Positions 9,280 through 18,772 of a stretch of 64,000 nt of DNA are shown one piece after another. The translations under genes were made by a program, and so were the position numbers. Location: positions 1 to 64,000 of the forward strand of contig JAETQH010000019.1 of assembly GCA_021770785.1 (NCBI GenBank), written 5' to 3'. The DNA is from Lachnospiraceae bacterium (GTDB lineage: Bacteria; Bacillota; Clostridia; Lachnospirales; Lachnospiraceae). Numbering within the stretch: the first letter of the stretch is position 1; the number at the start of each line of letters is the position of its first letter. The notes beneath the pieces are model-generated. The model was not told the origin of the DNA. It saw nothing but the letters and a program-made list of their open reading frames with translations, and ran no database searches.

Positions 9280-10419
9280 TTATTTCACCATATCAAGAAC
9301 TTCCTGTGCGTTGTCACTGGTAACCTTCACATAATCACAGGCAATGTAATACTCATTTTTCTCTCCGTTTAAGAAACGGATTGCTGCATCTGCTGCACCG
9401 TGGGACTGTGCAAAGTGGTCATTAAATACAGTACCTGTCATGGTTCCTGCGATAACATCTTCAAGAGCCTCAGATAACGCATCCACACCGACTAAGTAGA
9501 TATCCTCGCCTACGGTACGTCCGGCAGCCTGAATTGCCTGTAATGCACCAAGTGCCATAGCATCGTTATTGCAGAATACAACCTCAACATCATCGCCGTA
9601 CTGTCCAAGTGCGTTAGCCACGATGGACTGTGCCTGATCCTGCTGCCAGTTTCCTACCTGGTCGGAAAGACACTCTACCTCGATTCCCCCATCGGTAAGA
9701 GCTTTTACGGAAAACTCGGTACGGTACTGTGCGTCAATGTTTTCTGGATCACCTTCTACCATGATGTACTGGATTTTACCGTCGCCGTTTTTATCCACAG
9801 TCTCAAGACCCAGGTCCAAAATCAACTCGCCCTGCATGGTTCCTGACTGTCTTGCGTCACATCCCACATAAGTAACATCCCAGCCGTTATCTGCCCATCT
9901 CTGCTCCTCTGACTCTTCCGGCTCACGGTTAATATATACAAGAGGAATATCCGCTGCAACTACTTTATCCGTAATAGTCTCTGCAGAAGAAGAGTTTACC
10001 GGGTTGATAATCAAAACATCCACTCCCTGGGAAATAAAGTTATCAATCTGTCCTGTCTGGGTAGCCTGATCGTTAGCACCATCCACGATGGTAATGTTAT
10101 CTTTTGAGAAGCCCTGTTCTATCAGATAATTCTCAAGTTCTCCACGGAATAATGTCATAAAGTTATCAGAGAACTGATAAATACATACGCCCACTTTTTT
10201 GTCAGCCAAATCTCCTCCGGCCGCGTCTGCTGCTGCATCTGCTGCATCGGATGCCTCCGTGTCTGCCGGTGCTGCATCGTCTGTCACTGCGTTGCCGGTG
10301 GTATCTGCCCCATTAGTACCTGCCGCATTAGAGCTTGCCGCATTGTTGCCGCCGCATCCTGCTACCATTGCTGCAACCATTGTCATTGCAAGAAACACAC
10401 TCACTACTTTCTTTTTCAT
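9280..10419 (-). CDS. mglB: Galactose-binding lipoprotein MglB
   Basis: This 379-residue sugar-binding lipoprotein has a signal peptide ending VAGCGG (Cys22) and an A/D/T/N-rich linker to about residue 70. The rest is a galactose/glucose-binding fold. DKNGDGKIQY is the calcium loop, VEGDPENIDAQYRTE and FCNNDAMALGAL are family blocks, and GVDALSEAL precedes GTMTGTVFNDH. It is first in the mglB-mglA-mglC order and has its own promoter and operator-like dyad. It resembles the lipoprotein at 608-1663 but is longer in the linker. Confidence 0.92.
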   Translation of the reverse strand: MKKKVVSVFLAMTMVAAMVAGCGGNNAASSNAAGTNGADTTGNAVTDDAAPADTEASDAADAAADAAGGDLADKKVGVCIYQFSDNFMTLFRGELENYLIEQGFSKDNITIVDGANDQATQTGQIDNFISQGVDVLIINPVNSSSAETITDKVVAADIPLVYINREPEESEEQRWADNGWDVTYVGCDARQSGTMQGELILDLGLETVDKNGDGKIQYIMVEGDPENIDAQYRTEFSVKALTDGGIEVECLSDQVGNWQQDQAQSIVANALGQYGDDVEVVFCNNDAMALGALQAIQAAGRTVGEDIYLVGVDALSEALEDVIAGTMTGTVFNDHFAQSHGAADAAIRFLNGEKNEYYIACDYVKVTSDNAQEVLDMVK

Positions 10420-10442
10420 ATAAAAAAACCTCCCTTAATTTA

Positions 10443-10465
10443 ATTTGTAACTCCTTGTTACAAAT
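10443..10465. promoter_or_regulatory. Perfect inverted repeat at the mglB start site
   Basis: ATTTGTAAC-TCCTT-GTTACAAAT is a perfect 9-bp inverted repeat with a 5-nt centre, about 24 bases upstream of the mglB ATG. It lies just downstream of the predicted -10, at about +1 to +20, the usual place for a repressor operator. It could also form an RNA hairpin in the leader. Confidence 0.6.
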
Positions 10466-10468
10466 AGA

Positions 10469-10497
10469 ATTATAGCAATGAGGTTTTTAAAAGAACA
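10469..10497 (-). promoter_or_regulatory. mglB promoter with extended -10 and weak -35
   Basis: Minus-strand TTGCTATAAT gives a good extended -10 (TATAAT at 10469-10474). The hexamer 17 bases upstream, TGTTCT, is a poor -35. A promoter of this kind fits activation by the nearby AraC-type response regulator. The assignment is by eye. Confidence 0.55.
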
Positions 10498-10680
10498 TAC
10501 AATATTCTTCTGTCTTTCTTGAAAATTCTTCTGTGTTCATTGTGCATTCCGTATATCTATTTCATATTTTTTCTCTGTTTATTCGTCAATATAACGTTAT
10601 TTAACAGGAGATATCCTGTTTTTTGTGTGCACTCCTACGACAGTTTCCCGAATATCCTGCTCCTCTCTATGAAAATAAAA

Positions 10681-10704
10681 AACCGCCGGCATACGCCGGC
10701 GGTT
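10681..10704 (-). terminator. Terminator of the GNB/LNB operon
   Basis: AACCGCCGGC-ATAC-GCCGGCGGTT forms a 10-bp GC-rich stem followed on minus by TTTTTTATTTT. It closes the operon whose last gene is the N-acetylhexosamine kinase. Confidence 0.85.
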
Positions 10705-10721
10705 TAAGGTGCCGTGATTCA

Positions 10722-11834
10722 TCAATGATATTTCTTGACAATTTCCTGCATCCTCTGCCACTTCTGTTCCATATCCCAAACCAGCTTGAACTGCGTTCTG
10801 CATCGATCCAGATTTTGCCCCGGTCTGTGGATTTTAAAATAAGTATCCCCCTGCAGATAATCTGTCAGGAAACGCATTCCACACTCAAATGTCATGACCT
10901 TTGCTCCCATCGGAAGCAATTCAATCTCCCTTTGGGTCAGTTTCCCGCCACATCCTTCGATAAATCCTCTGGTATAGACTTCAAAAAGGTTCATATCACA
11001 CCAGACCTTAGTAAGATCCGGCTCATCCTCAAGGGCCGTGCTTGCCCCAAAACGGATAGAATCACCAAAATCGTTCATGGCCAGTCCCGGCATAACCGTA
11101 TCCAGATCAATGACACAGATTCCTTTCCGGGTTTCATTGTCCATCATAATATTATTTAGCTTCGTGTCATTATGTGTTACCCGCAGGGGAATCTCCTTTT
11201 TTGCAAGAAGCTCACCGAAAACTCCCGTGATCTCTTCTCTTTCCAGTACAAAATCAATTTCTTTTTTCACGGATGCGGCCCGATTGCATACATCCTTCGC
11301 CACGGTCTCCCTGAATACCTGAAATCTGGCTTTTGTATCGTGAAAGCCGGGAATTGTCTCGTGGAGCGTGGCAGCCGGATAATCTGCCAGCCGCCTTTGG
11401 AAATTACCGAATGCCACGGCACTCTCATAAAAATCCTCTGGTTTTTCTACCAATTCAAAGCTGGTAGTATTTTCAATAAAGTTAAATGCCCTCCAGTACT
11501 CTCCCTGTGCATCCACATAGTACGCTTTTTGATCCTTTGCAGGGATGACATTTAATGTTTCCCGCTCCGGGTCTCCGCCGTTTTCAATGATAATCTTCCG
11601 CAGATAGGAAGTCACTCCCACGATATTCTCCATCAATTCAACCGGTTTTGAAAAAATGTCCCTATTCATGCGCTGTAAGATATACCGTTTTGTTTTCTGT
11701 TCTCCTGTCTCAAAAATCAACAGATAAGTATCATTAATATGACCGTTCCCCCACGGCTGATCCTTTTGATAAATGCCCTCAAAACAAAAATGCCCGATTG
11801 CATCTTTCCGCTGTCCTTCCGAAATATGTCTCAT
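10722..11834 (-). CDS. nahK: N-acetylhexosamine 1-kinase
   Basis: This 370-residue kinase has the aminoglycoside-phosphotransferase fold. The catalytic loop is THNDTKLNNIMMD, the metal-binding IDLDTVMPG replaces DFG, and the N-terminal YILQRMNRDIF block is typical of NahK/LnpB. The enzyme phosphorylates GlcNAc or GalNAc at C1 using ATP. Its place directly after a GH112 phosphorylase and a nucleotidyltransferase (4-base overlap with the latter) matches the bifidobacterial galacto-N-biose/lacto-N-biose pathway, where it uses the hexosamine released by phosphorolysis. Confidence 0.9.
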   Translation of the reverse strand: MRHISEGQRKDAIGHFCFEGIYQKDQPWGNGHINDTYLLIFETGEQKTKRYILQRMNRDIFSKPVELMENIVGVTSYLRKIIIENGGDPERETLNVIPAKDQKAYYVDAQGEYWRAFNFIENTTSFELVEKPEDFYESAVAFGNFQRRLADYPAATLHETIPGFHDTKARFQVFRETVAKDVCNRAASVKKEIDFVLEREEITGVFGELLAKKEIPLRVTHNDTKLNNIMMDNETRKGICVIDLDTVMPGLAMNDFGDSIRFGASTALEDEPDLTKVWCDMNLFEVYTRGFIEGCGGKLTQREIELLPMGAKVMTFECGMRFLTDYLQGDTYFKIHRPGQNLDRCRTQFKLVWDMEQKWQRMQEIVKKYH

Positions 11835-12760
11835 GATTCATCACCCCATAATTTTTCCGGATAAAGCCCTGACTTTTTAAAGCTTCGGATTGCATTTTCC
11901 ACGACAGGCTTATCTTCCTTGTAGGTCACACCGTACCACTTGTCTGCAGTTGTCAGAACCGCCACCGCAGCCCTGTCCTCATGCAACAGGCTGCTGACGA
12001 CTGTCGGGAGAAAATATTCACATTTCAACGGATTCTCTTTTAACCCTTTTTCAAGAAATGCTGCAAACCCCTTTTCAATCTCTCCTAAAAATCCGGCAGT
12101 AAAGCCCCACATATTCATAGAAACAATCGTACCCAAAGGCAGGTCAACCCAGGTAGCCCCCTCATCCTCCGTATAAGCTGCTCCCTGCTCTTTTTTTTCT
12201 ATCCTTGTCCGCTCGGTCACACTTACCAGCTCACCCCGATCATTCACTTCACAGATGCCGCGGGCAACATGCCCGTTCTCTGTCAGCGTATTTTCCAGAT
12301 GATATCCCACCATCGCATAGCGGTATTTCCCGTCATCCTCATGACTCTGCAGATAATCATAAATTTTCTGAAACGCCTCTCTGCCATAATAATCATCTGC
12401 GTTGATTACTGCAAATGGTCCGTCAATCTCACCCTTACAGCTCAATACCGCATGTGCCGTTCCCCATGGCTTCACACGTTCCTGCGGGACTTCAAATCCT
12501 TCCGGAATATGGTGCAGATCCTGATATACATATGCCACATCAATTACTTTTGCAATACGCTCGCCTATGGCCTCCCGGAAATCCTTTTCGTCTTCTTTTT
12601 TGATGATAAAAATCACCTTTTCAAACCCTGCCCTTTTGGCATCGAAAATAGAAAAGTCTATGATGATATGCCCCTGCTCATCTACGGGATCAATCTGTTT
12701 TAATCCGCCATACCGGCTGCCCATACCGGCCGCCATTATTACCAGTACTGGTTTTTTCAT
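11831..12760 (-). CDS. Sugar-phosphate nucleotidyltransferase of the GNB/LNB locus
   Basis: This 309-residue nucleotidyltransferase starts MKKPVLVIMAAGMGSRYGGLKQ, the pyrophosphorylase nucleotide-binding signature. INADDYYG follows as the metal site. The start at 12760 is chosen for its GGAAGG site and because ATG overlaps the phosphorylase stop as ATGA. By position it should make a UDP-sugar from the hexosamine-1-phosphate or galactose-1-phosphate produced in this pathway. It differs in size from typical GalT and from the larger UgpA-type enzymes. The substrate is inferred. Confidence 0.8.
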   Translation of the reverse strand: MKKPVLVIMAAGMGSRYGGLKQIDPVDEQGHIIIDFSIFDAKRAGFEKVIFIIKKEDEKDFREAIGERIAKVIDVAYVYQDLHHIPEGFEVPQERVKPWGTAHAVLSCKGEIDGPFAVINADDYYGREAFQKIYDYLQSHEDDGKYRYAMVGYHLENTLTENGHVARGICEVNDRGELVSVTERTRIEKKEQGAAYTEDEGATWVDLPLGTIVSMNMWGFTAGFLGEIEKGFAAFLEKGLKENPLKCEYFLPTVVSSLLHEDRAAVAVLTTADKWYGVTYKEDKPVVENAIRSFKKSGLYPEKLWGDES

Positions 12761-14955
12761 TCTTTTCCTTCCTTTCCGTATGAAATCGTATACCACCTGA
12801 TTTCATTTGCTTCCAAATGTAAATCGAAAGAGCTTCCGTCTCCACGGTAAATCACCGTATCCTGCGGCTCATAAGTATTATTGACCACACAGTATTTGCC
12901 ATTTTTCACATATGCATGAACTTCCACATTAAAATTTGTGGCAAACCATTGCGTCAGCTTCTCCTCACCGTGAGTGCTCCAAAGAATACTCCTGTAGAGG
13001 ATTCTGCTGTTTTCAAAGCTGTAGGGCAGACCGCTGATATAGACCGCACGTCCGTTACCAAATTCATTTACCGCCATCTGCACTTCTTTTTCCCTCTGCA
13101 CCAGAATCCGGGTATTCTCATACGCAAAAATGTTCTTCTTACCTTCACCAAAATCTACCGGTTTCGTGGTATCCGCAAGGATAAAATGTTCCGGATGCTC
13201 TTCCCAGTTATACTTATCATAATTAAGTGTAAATCCTGTCTCCTTTTCCACGCCCAGTACATTTGCAAGCTGCAGATAATGCCCCTGATACTGATGCCCG
13301 GACGGCTCCCCAACGCCAATAAAACCACCGCCATTGTATACGAAGGCACGGATTGCCGCAGATATTTGCGGCTTCTCCCAGATATCTCCACCCGTATGTG
13401 CCGTATCTCCATCTCCAACATTGATGATAACATCTACATCTTTTAAGACATCTGCCTTGCTCAAAATATCGTCAAAGGAAATGAATCTCACATCAAAGGG
13501 TGCTCCGCTCAATGCCTCAATCACTCCCGCATAGCTGTAATTCTGCTTCTGATATAATGCATGGTGCACCATATGACAACCCCAGCTTCGAATTTTCCCC
13601 CAGCTGTTCAGCACAGCTACGGTTTTCACGCAATGAGGTGTGGTTCCCTTTGCATTCTCATAAAGTTCCCGGAACTCGTCGCATACACTCTCTACATAAT
13701 CGATAAATTCCGGAAAGTCCAGCGCCAGCTTCAAATAACCGCCATAGCCAATGCGGTCAATTGGTTTACGTAAGATTGCCCTTCTTGCCGTCACCCAGTT
13801 TTCCTTTGCCTCTTTTACCGGATTTCCTCCCTCATGAAAAGTGTCCGGAAAAAAGTAAGGCAAAAATCTTCCTTCCGTATATTTCACACCGGGAATATCT
13901 GAAATCAGGCGCAGTGTGCTCCCGTTTCCCACACTCCCAACCACCGCATCCAGACCAATCGCTGCAAACTCCGGCATAAAGGGCTCTGTTCCGATCCAAT
14001 GATCTCCTAGGAACATCATGGCTTCCTTCCCACATTCATGTGTAATATCCACCATCTCCTTTGCAAGCTTTGCCACCTCACGGCGCTGAAATGCCTGAAA
14101 ATCTTTAAATTCTTTACTCGGCACCCGGTACTGGTTATTGTAGTAACCCTGATCGATAATGAATTCCGGTCTGAACTTATAACCCACTTCTTTCTCGAAC
14201 TGCTCTAGGATGTACGGGCTCACCGATGCCGAATAGCCATACCAGTCTACATATTTTTCCCGTTTCAATTCATCAAACATCAACGTAAACTGATGGAAAA
14301 ATGTAGTGTAACGAATCACATTTACATAGGGGTGCTCCTGACAGAACCTGCGCAGACGCTCCATAGAATATTTATGTGTCTTTGGCTGTCTTACATCGAA
14401 AGTAATCTGATGTTCAAAATCCTTCCAGTCATTGGTTACAGCATTGTACATATGTACCGGGTCCCAAATCAGGTAAGCCAGAAAGCTGACTGTATACTCA
14501 TGAAAAGCTTTTGCCTCGTGAATCACAACACAGCCGGTATCCTCTCTGTATTCCCATTGCCCCGTCGGCACAATCTCCCCGGCAGAACGGTCCATGACCT
14601 CCCACCAGCGCGTAATGTCATCCCGCGTATTGACCTGCAGCAATTCCTCCGATATCCCCTTCATCAGAGGAATCGAAAGCTCCTTCTCCGCCGCCGTGTA
14701 AAATCCGGTCATAATATAGCACTGCTGCACTTCATCCGGGTTCGCTTTTGCCCATTCATTGTCCTTACGGGTAGTATAATAAGTAGAGTATATTTTTGCC
14801 CCCACTTTTGTCAGCTCTTCCGGAAATTCCGTGCCGTCACAATCGCGGATTGCATCTGCCCCCCAGCGTTTTAAAATCTCAATTGTCTCCGGAACCACAT
14901 CCAGATTGGTAGGAATTGTAACACGTCCCCTGTTTTTCTTCTCTATTTCACTCAT
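12757..14955 (-). CDS. lnpA: GH112 1,3-beta-galactosyl-N-acetylhexosamine phosphorylase
   Basis: This 732-residue protein fits family GH112 in length and sequence. It starts GRVTIPTNLDV, continues RWGADAIRDCDGTEFP and YSTYYTTRKDNEWA, and has MMFLGDHWIGTEP as the probable acid-catalyst segment. A glutamine-amidotransferase-like C-terminal half carries INVGDGDTAHTGGD and GGGFIGVGEPSGHQYQG. The enzyme cleaves Gal-beta-1,3-GlcNAc/GalNAc with phosphate to Gal-1-P and HexNAc in the cytoplasm. GH112 also includes galactosyl-rhamnose phosphorylases, but the kinase next door favours GNB/LNB. It is co-directional with the ABC transporter upstream. Confidence 0.93.
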   Translation of the reverse strand: MSEIEKKNRGRVTIPTNLDVVPETIEILKRWGADAIRDCDGTEFPEELTKVGAKIYSTYYTTRKDNEWAKANPDEVQQCYIMTGFYTAAEKELSIPLMKGISEELLQVNTRDDITRWWEVMDRSAGEIVPTGQWEYREDTGCVVIHEAKAFHEYTVSFLAYLIWDPVHMYNAVTNDWKDFEHQITFDVRQPKTHKYSMERLRRFCQEHPYVNVIRYTTFFHQFTLMFDELKREKYVDWYGYSASVSPYILEQFEKEVGYKFRPEFIIDQGYYNNQYRVPSKEFKDFQAFQRREVAKLAKEMVDITHECGKEAMMFLGDHWIGTEPFMPEFAAIGLDAVVGSVGNGSTLRLISDIPGVKYTEGRFLPYFFPDTFHEGGNPVKEAKENWVTARRAILRKPIDRIGYGGYLKLALDFPEFIDYVESVCDEFRELYENAKGTTPHCVKTVAVLNSWGKIRSWGCHMVHHALYQKQNYSYAGVIEALSGAPFDVRFISFDDILSKADVLKDVDVIINVGDGDTAHTGGDIWEKPQISAAIRAFVYNGGGFIGVGEPSGHQYQGHYLQLANVLGVEKETGFTLNYDKYNWEEHPEHFILADTTKPVDFGEGKKNIFAYENTRILVQREKEVQMAVNEFGNGRAVYISGLPYSFENSRILYRSILWSTHGEEKLTQWFATNFNVEVHAYVKNGKYCVVNNTYEPQDTVIYRGDGSSFDLHLEANEIRWYTISYGKEGKE

Positions 14956-14966
14956 TGTCTGCTCCT

Positions 14967-15173
14967 CTATGATTTCTTTTTATGTGGTCTTTCAAAAGGT
15001 ATATTATATATCCAAAGTGCGGCAACCAAAAGACCTACGCCGACAATCATGATACCAAGACCTGATAGCCTGCCGGTAAGACGCCAGCCGCCAATCACAG
15101 CAACAATCCCCGCAACAAACAGAATTGCAATGAAAACCATTCTTAATTTTGCATGTTCTTTCCAAAACTCCAT
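14967..15173 (-). CDS. Small two-helix membrane protein between permease and phosphorylase
   Basis: This 68-residue protein has two membrane helices (LRMVFIAILFVAGIVAVIGG and GLGIMIVGVGLLVAALWIY) and a basic tail PHKKKS. ATG at 15173 is preceded by GGGG at 9 bases; an in-frame ATG at 15197 is also possible. Small proteins of this type (I recall the name DUF6903) occur beside sugar ABC transporters in Lachnospiraceae. It may assist the transporter. The function is unknown. Confidence 0.65.
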   Translation of the reverse strand: MEFWKEHAKLRMVFIAILFVAGIVAVIGGWRLTGRLSGLGIMIVGVGLLVAALWIYNIPFERPHKKKS

Positions 15174-15201
15174 TGTCTTTGCCCCTTTCCTTCCCATATG
15201 T

Positions 15202-16092
15202 TTAGCCCTTCAGACCGCCTACAGTCATACCCTGTGTCAGCTTATTCTGCACACAGATATACAAAATCAAGGTGGGCAGCATTACAATCACAAGGCCCGC
15301 ATACATAATACCGTACTGTGCTGCCGACTGCTGTGCCTGCATCAGATTCAATAATCCTACCGGCAGCGTCTTTGGTCCTTTTGCGGAACTCATCAACGTC
15401 ATGGAAATAATATATTCATTCCAGAAAGACAGGAAGTTAAATAAAATCACGGTAATGATGGAGGGCTTTGCCATGGGAAAAATAATTTTCCACATCGTAG
15501 CGCTGTAACCCGCCCCATCGATATAAGCCGCTTCTTCATAGTCGTGTGCCAGTGTTTGAAAATATCCGGATAACAGATAAATCGTAAACGGCAGCGCAGT
15601 GGATGCATAGACAACCGCCAGCACCACCAGATTGTTCAGCAGGAAGCCTTCCCCGAATAATTTTTTCACCCACACATCGCCGTCTCTTAACATCAGAAAA
15701 ATAGGCACTACAATATAGTTTACATTAATAAACAGTCCCGCCATAAATAGCATATTCAAGAATTTACTGCCCTTGAATTTGAATCTTGCAAGACAATATG
15801 CAGCTGGCAAAGCCACCACCAGCAGTAATACCAATGCCAGCGCTGTGACAATCACAGAATTTAACATATAGTCGCCCATCTTTGCCGTATTCCAGGCATC
15901 CACAAAGTTCTGCCAGTATAACCCTTTCGGCAGGGCCCATGGATTCCCATAAAATTCACTGTTCTGTTTCACGGATGCCAGAAACACCCATGCAACCGGC
16001 ACAAGAATATTGATTGCGAGCAGGATCAACACAAAATAGATAAAAAACTTATACAAGCGTTCCCCAGAATCTATATGCTTCTCTTTTCTCAT
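15202..16092 (-). CDS. Carbohydrate ABC permease, MalG-type, of the GNB/LNB transporter
   Basis: This 296-residue CUT1 permease has six membrane helices and the EAA loop EEAAYIDGAGYSATMWKIIFPMAKP that docks on an MsmK/UgpC-type ATPase. No ATPase gene lies in this operon, which is usual in Firmicutes where one shared ATPase serves many such systems. It follows the other permease by 11 bases. It probably imports galacto-N-biose or lacto-N-biose, judged from the enzymes downstream. Confidence 0.9.
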   Translation of the reverse strand: MRKEKHIDSGERLYKFFIYFVLILLAINILVPVAWVFLASVKQNSEFYGNPWALPKGLYWQNFVDAWNTAKMGDYMLNSVIVTALALVLLLVVALPAAYCLARFKFKGSKFLNMLFMAGLFINVNYIVVPIFLMLRDGDVWVKKLFGEGFLLNNLVVLAVVYASTALPFTIYLLSGYFQTLAHDYEEAAYIDGAGYSATMWKIIFPMAKPSIITVILFNFLSFWNEYIISMTLMSSAKGPKTLPVGLLNLMQAQQSAAQYGIMYAGLVIVMLPTLILYICVQNKLTQGMTVGGLKG

Positions 16093-16103
16093 ATCCGTCC
16101 CTC

Positions 16104-16988
16104 CTAAAACTCCAGTGGTTCGCGATCCGTAACCTTATTTACCAGTGCAGAAAGTGCAAAGGAAAATAAAAAGATTACAACGCCAATCGCCATACTGTAA
16201 CCGTACAATCCGGCATCCTTCTGACCGTACATATAGCTGAGCGTCACTTCCGATGCACCGTTTGGTCCGCCGGAGGTCATTGCCTTCACAAAAAGGAACG
16301 CCATGTTGATTGTTGAAATAATAAAGAATGTCAATGTGGTACGAATATTGGTCCAGATCAGCGGAATCGTAATCTGGAAAAACTGTGTCAATCTTCCTGC
16401 GCCGTCCAGATTTGAACTTTCATAAAGACTTTCCGGCACACTGGACATGGAAGCCATATACATAACCATATAATACCCGATAGCCTGCCATACCATAGCA
16501 ATGATAAGGCTGACCATTACCAGGGATTCACCTTTCCACAAAATCGGATCCGTCATATCACGAAATAAGCCGATAATACTGTTGAGCATACCGTTTTCCG
16601 GTTTATAGATTGCAGAAAAGATACCTGCAATTACTACGATAGACAAAATGTTCGGTATATAAAACACAATCCGAAAGAAATTCTGCCCCTTAATGTTTTC
16701 TCTTGTCAAAATAGCGGCAAACGTCAGAGCGAATAAAAAGGTTATGATTGTAACTGCCACAATCAGCAAAATCATGTTCTGCATGGAACGGATAAAATTG
16801 CTGTCATTCATCAGAACCTGAAAATTTTTCATTCCCACAAATGTCTCTGTCTGTGAATACGCACCTTTTTCATACAGTGACATACGAAATACATTCAACG
16901 TTGGAAGTATCATAAAAACAAAGAACAAAATGGCTGCCGGTGCGATACATGCAACCAAAAATCCACTGCGCCTTTTGGAGCTTTTCAT
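16104..16988 (-). CDS. Carbohydrate ABC permease, MalF-type, of the GNB/LNB transporter
   Basis: This 294-residue CUT1 permease partners the MalG-type subunit. The EAA-type loop is SVPESLYESSNLDGAGRLTQFFQITIPLI. ATG at 16988 is chosen because GGAAAGGAAAG lies just upstream; a longer in-frame ATG at 17042 has no good site. It is preceded by the binding-protein gene and shares its likely promoter. Confidence 0.9.
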   Translation of the reverse strand: MKSSKRRSGFLVACIAPAAILFFVFMILPTLNVFRMSLYEKGAYSQTETFVGMKNFQVLMNDSNFIRSMQNMILLIVAVTIITFLFALTFAAILTRENIKGQNFFRIVFYIPNILSIVVIAGIFSAIYKPENGMLNSIIGLFRDMTDPILWKGESLVMVSLIIAMVWQAIGYYMVMYMASMSSVPESLYESSNLDGAGRLTQFFQITIPLIWTNIRTTLTFFIISTINMAFLFVKAMTSGGPNGASEVTLSYMYGQKDAGLYGYSMAIGVVIFLFSFALSALVNKVTDREPLEF

Positions 16989-17076
16989 GCTTTTCTTTCC
17001 TTTCCCAAATGAAAATATGGCGGGCAGAAGTCTGCCCGCCACCCCACAGTTCTCTCTATAGCATTTCTAAATCCTA

Positions 17077-18516
17077 TTATTTTAAATTCTCGCGCATCTG
17101 GTCACTTGCAGAAATCACGCTTGCAATCCATTCATCCTCTGTCATATTTCCGGAAACCAGGGAATTGACCGGATCAAGGAATACGGTACGGACTTCAATA
17201 CCGGGAATTGCATCAAATGCTGCGAAATTACCCATAGCTGCTTTTGCACCGTTATCATAAATGGAGTAGAACATTACATTATCGCCTTCTAACTTGTCAG
17301 CAATACCTAGCACAGGCTGAATTGCTCCGCTCTTGGCAAAGATTTCACAAGCCGCATCACTGTATAAGAACGCAACGAATAATTTTGCCGCATCCTGATT
17401 CTCGGCACCGGACGGGATCCATGCCTGCTCAAACCATGTGTAGCTGTAGCTGTCTCCGCCCTTCTCCACTGCCGGAAGTGCCGTCATACCCCACTTGAAA
17501 CCGTCTGCACGGGGAGCCTCTGCCATCTCGCCCACAATCCATGTACCATTCGGCATGAAAATCGCTTTGTTGTCAAGAACTAACTGCTGATTCTGCGTAA
17601 AGTCCTGATCATTTGCCTGTGCCGGCGTAGTCGGGTTCGTGTAAGACGCTAATTTTGCAATAATATCAAAACAGGTCTGTGCTTCCGGAGTCTCCCAGAT
17701 ACCTTCCTCATAGTGAGTCGCCTTATCAAAGAATTCCGGTCCTCCCACCGAATACATCAGAGCATACAAAAATGCATCAAAGTAACCTGTCGTCGGGTAT
17801 GTAAATAAGTAGATATCCTCTTCTTTTGCTTTGTCCCCCAACTCCCACATCTCATCCCATGTGGTAGGAACCTCCCAGCCTTTTTCCTCTAAAAGTCCCG
17901 CATTGTAGAACAATCCGCAGGGAGAATAAAACATCGGTGCCAGATATGTCTTACCGTCACCATAAGGGTTGGTAAGAGAAGTTTCCGTAAAGCCTCCGGC
18001 AATCTTATCGGATACTGCAGCCGTCTCGCCCGGCACTGTCATGGATAAAACATCCGTGATATCCGCAATCATGTTATCTTTAATAAACTGCTCTGTCAGT
18101 CCTGCCTCACGGCCTGTTGCCAGATGTATCACATCCGGATATTCTCCGCCCTGCATGGATGGTCCGATTACATCCTCCAGATTCTTGTCTGTTGTGAGGT
18201 CAACTGCAATACCGGTCTCAGCGGTAAATGCATCTGCCACCTCCTGCCACATCTCTGAGCCATACGCTGTCTCAATTGCAGCCACGCTGATGGTTGTTCC
18301 TGCATATGCTGCATAAGGATCATCAGATGACGTTCCCTCGTCTGTCCCTGCGTCAGTAGATGTCCCTGCGTCGGCAGATGTCCCTGCCTCCGTAGACGGC
18401 GTATCACTGCTGTTGTTCTGTGCCCCATTGCCTGACCCATTGCCTGACCCGCATCCTGCAAGCAGAGAAGCCACCATACTCACACTCATGATTGTACACA
18501 AAATTCTCTTTTTCAT
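17077..18516 (-). CDS. Extracellular solute-binding lipoprotein of the GNB/LNB transporter
   Basis: This 479-residue family 1 solute-binding lipoprotein has a classic lipobox (SLLAGCGSG, Cys22) and a serine/threonine/aspartate-rich linker to about residue 70. The body has the usual blocks: MQGGEYPDVIHL, YNAGLLEEKGWEVPTTWDEMWEL, MPNGTWIVGEM and FVAFLYSDAA. It is first in the operon and divergent from the AraC regulator. It should capture a disaccharide for the two permeases downstream. Specificity for GNB/LNB rests on the linked phosphorylase and kinase. Confidence 0.9.
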   Translation of the reverse strand: MKKRILCTIMSVSMVASLLAGCGSGNGSGNGAQNNSSDTPSTEAGTSADAGTSTDAGTDEGTSSDDPYAAYAGTTISVAAIETAYGSEMWQEVADAFTAETGIAVDLTTDKNLEDVIGPSMQGGEYPDVIHLATGREAGLTEQFIKDNMIADITDVLSMTVPGETAAVSDKIAGGFTETSLTNPYGDGKTYLAPMFYSPCGLFYNAGLLEEKGWEVPTTWDEMWELGDKAKEEDIYLFTYPTTGYFDAFLYALMYSVGGPEFFDKATHYEEGIWETPEAQTCFDIIAKLASYTNPTTPAQANDQDFTQNQQLVLDNKAIFMPNGTWIVGEMAEAPRADGFKWGMTALPAVEKGGDSYSYTWFEQAWIPSGAENQDAAKLFVAFLYSDAACEIFAKSGAIQPVLGIADKLEGDNVMFYSIYDNGAKAAMGNFAAFDAIPGIEVRTVFLDPVNSLVSGNMTEDEWIASVISASDQMRENLK

Positions 18517-18772
18517 TTTTTCAAACCTCCCATTTTATTTTCCGTGATTTTGACCATAAATTTATGTATCCATCACTCTATATTCATTATTATACCCACT
18601 TTTTTTCTTTTTTTTACTCATATATTGCTGTTAGTTTTATATATCTTGCTTTTTTTTATAAAATATTATAAACTATAGGAAAACATTCTTTGTTTTTATA
18701 TACTTATACCAGAAAAAAAAATTTGAATTGAAAAATTTGTGCATTTTATCCAAAAGATGGGAAGGAGTTTCT
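18517..18772. promoter_or_regulatory. Divergent control region, transporter operon versus AraC regulator
   Basis: This very AT-rich 256-base gap separates two divergent genes. On minus a TATAAT -10 lies at 18589-18594 with no good -35, which again suggests activation. I see no perfect dyad. AraC proteins usually bind direct repeats, which are hard to judge by eye here. Confidence 0.45.
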
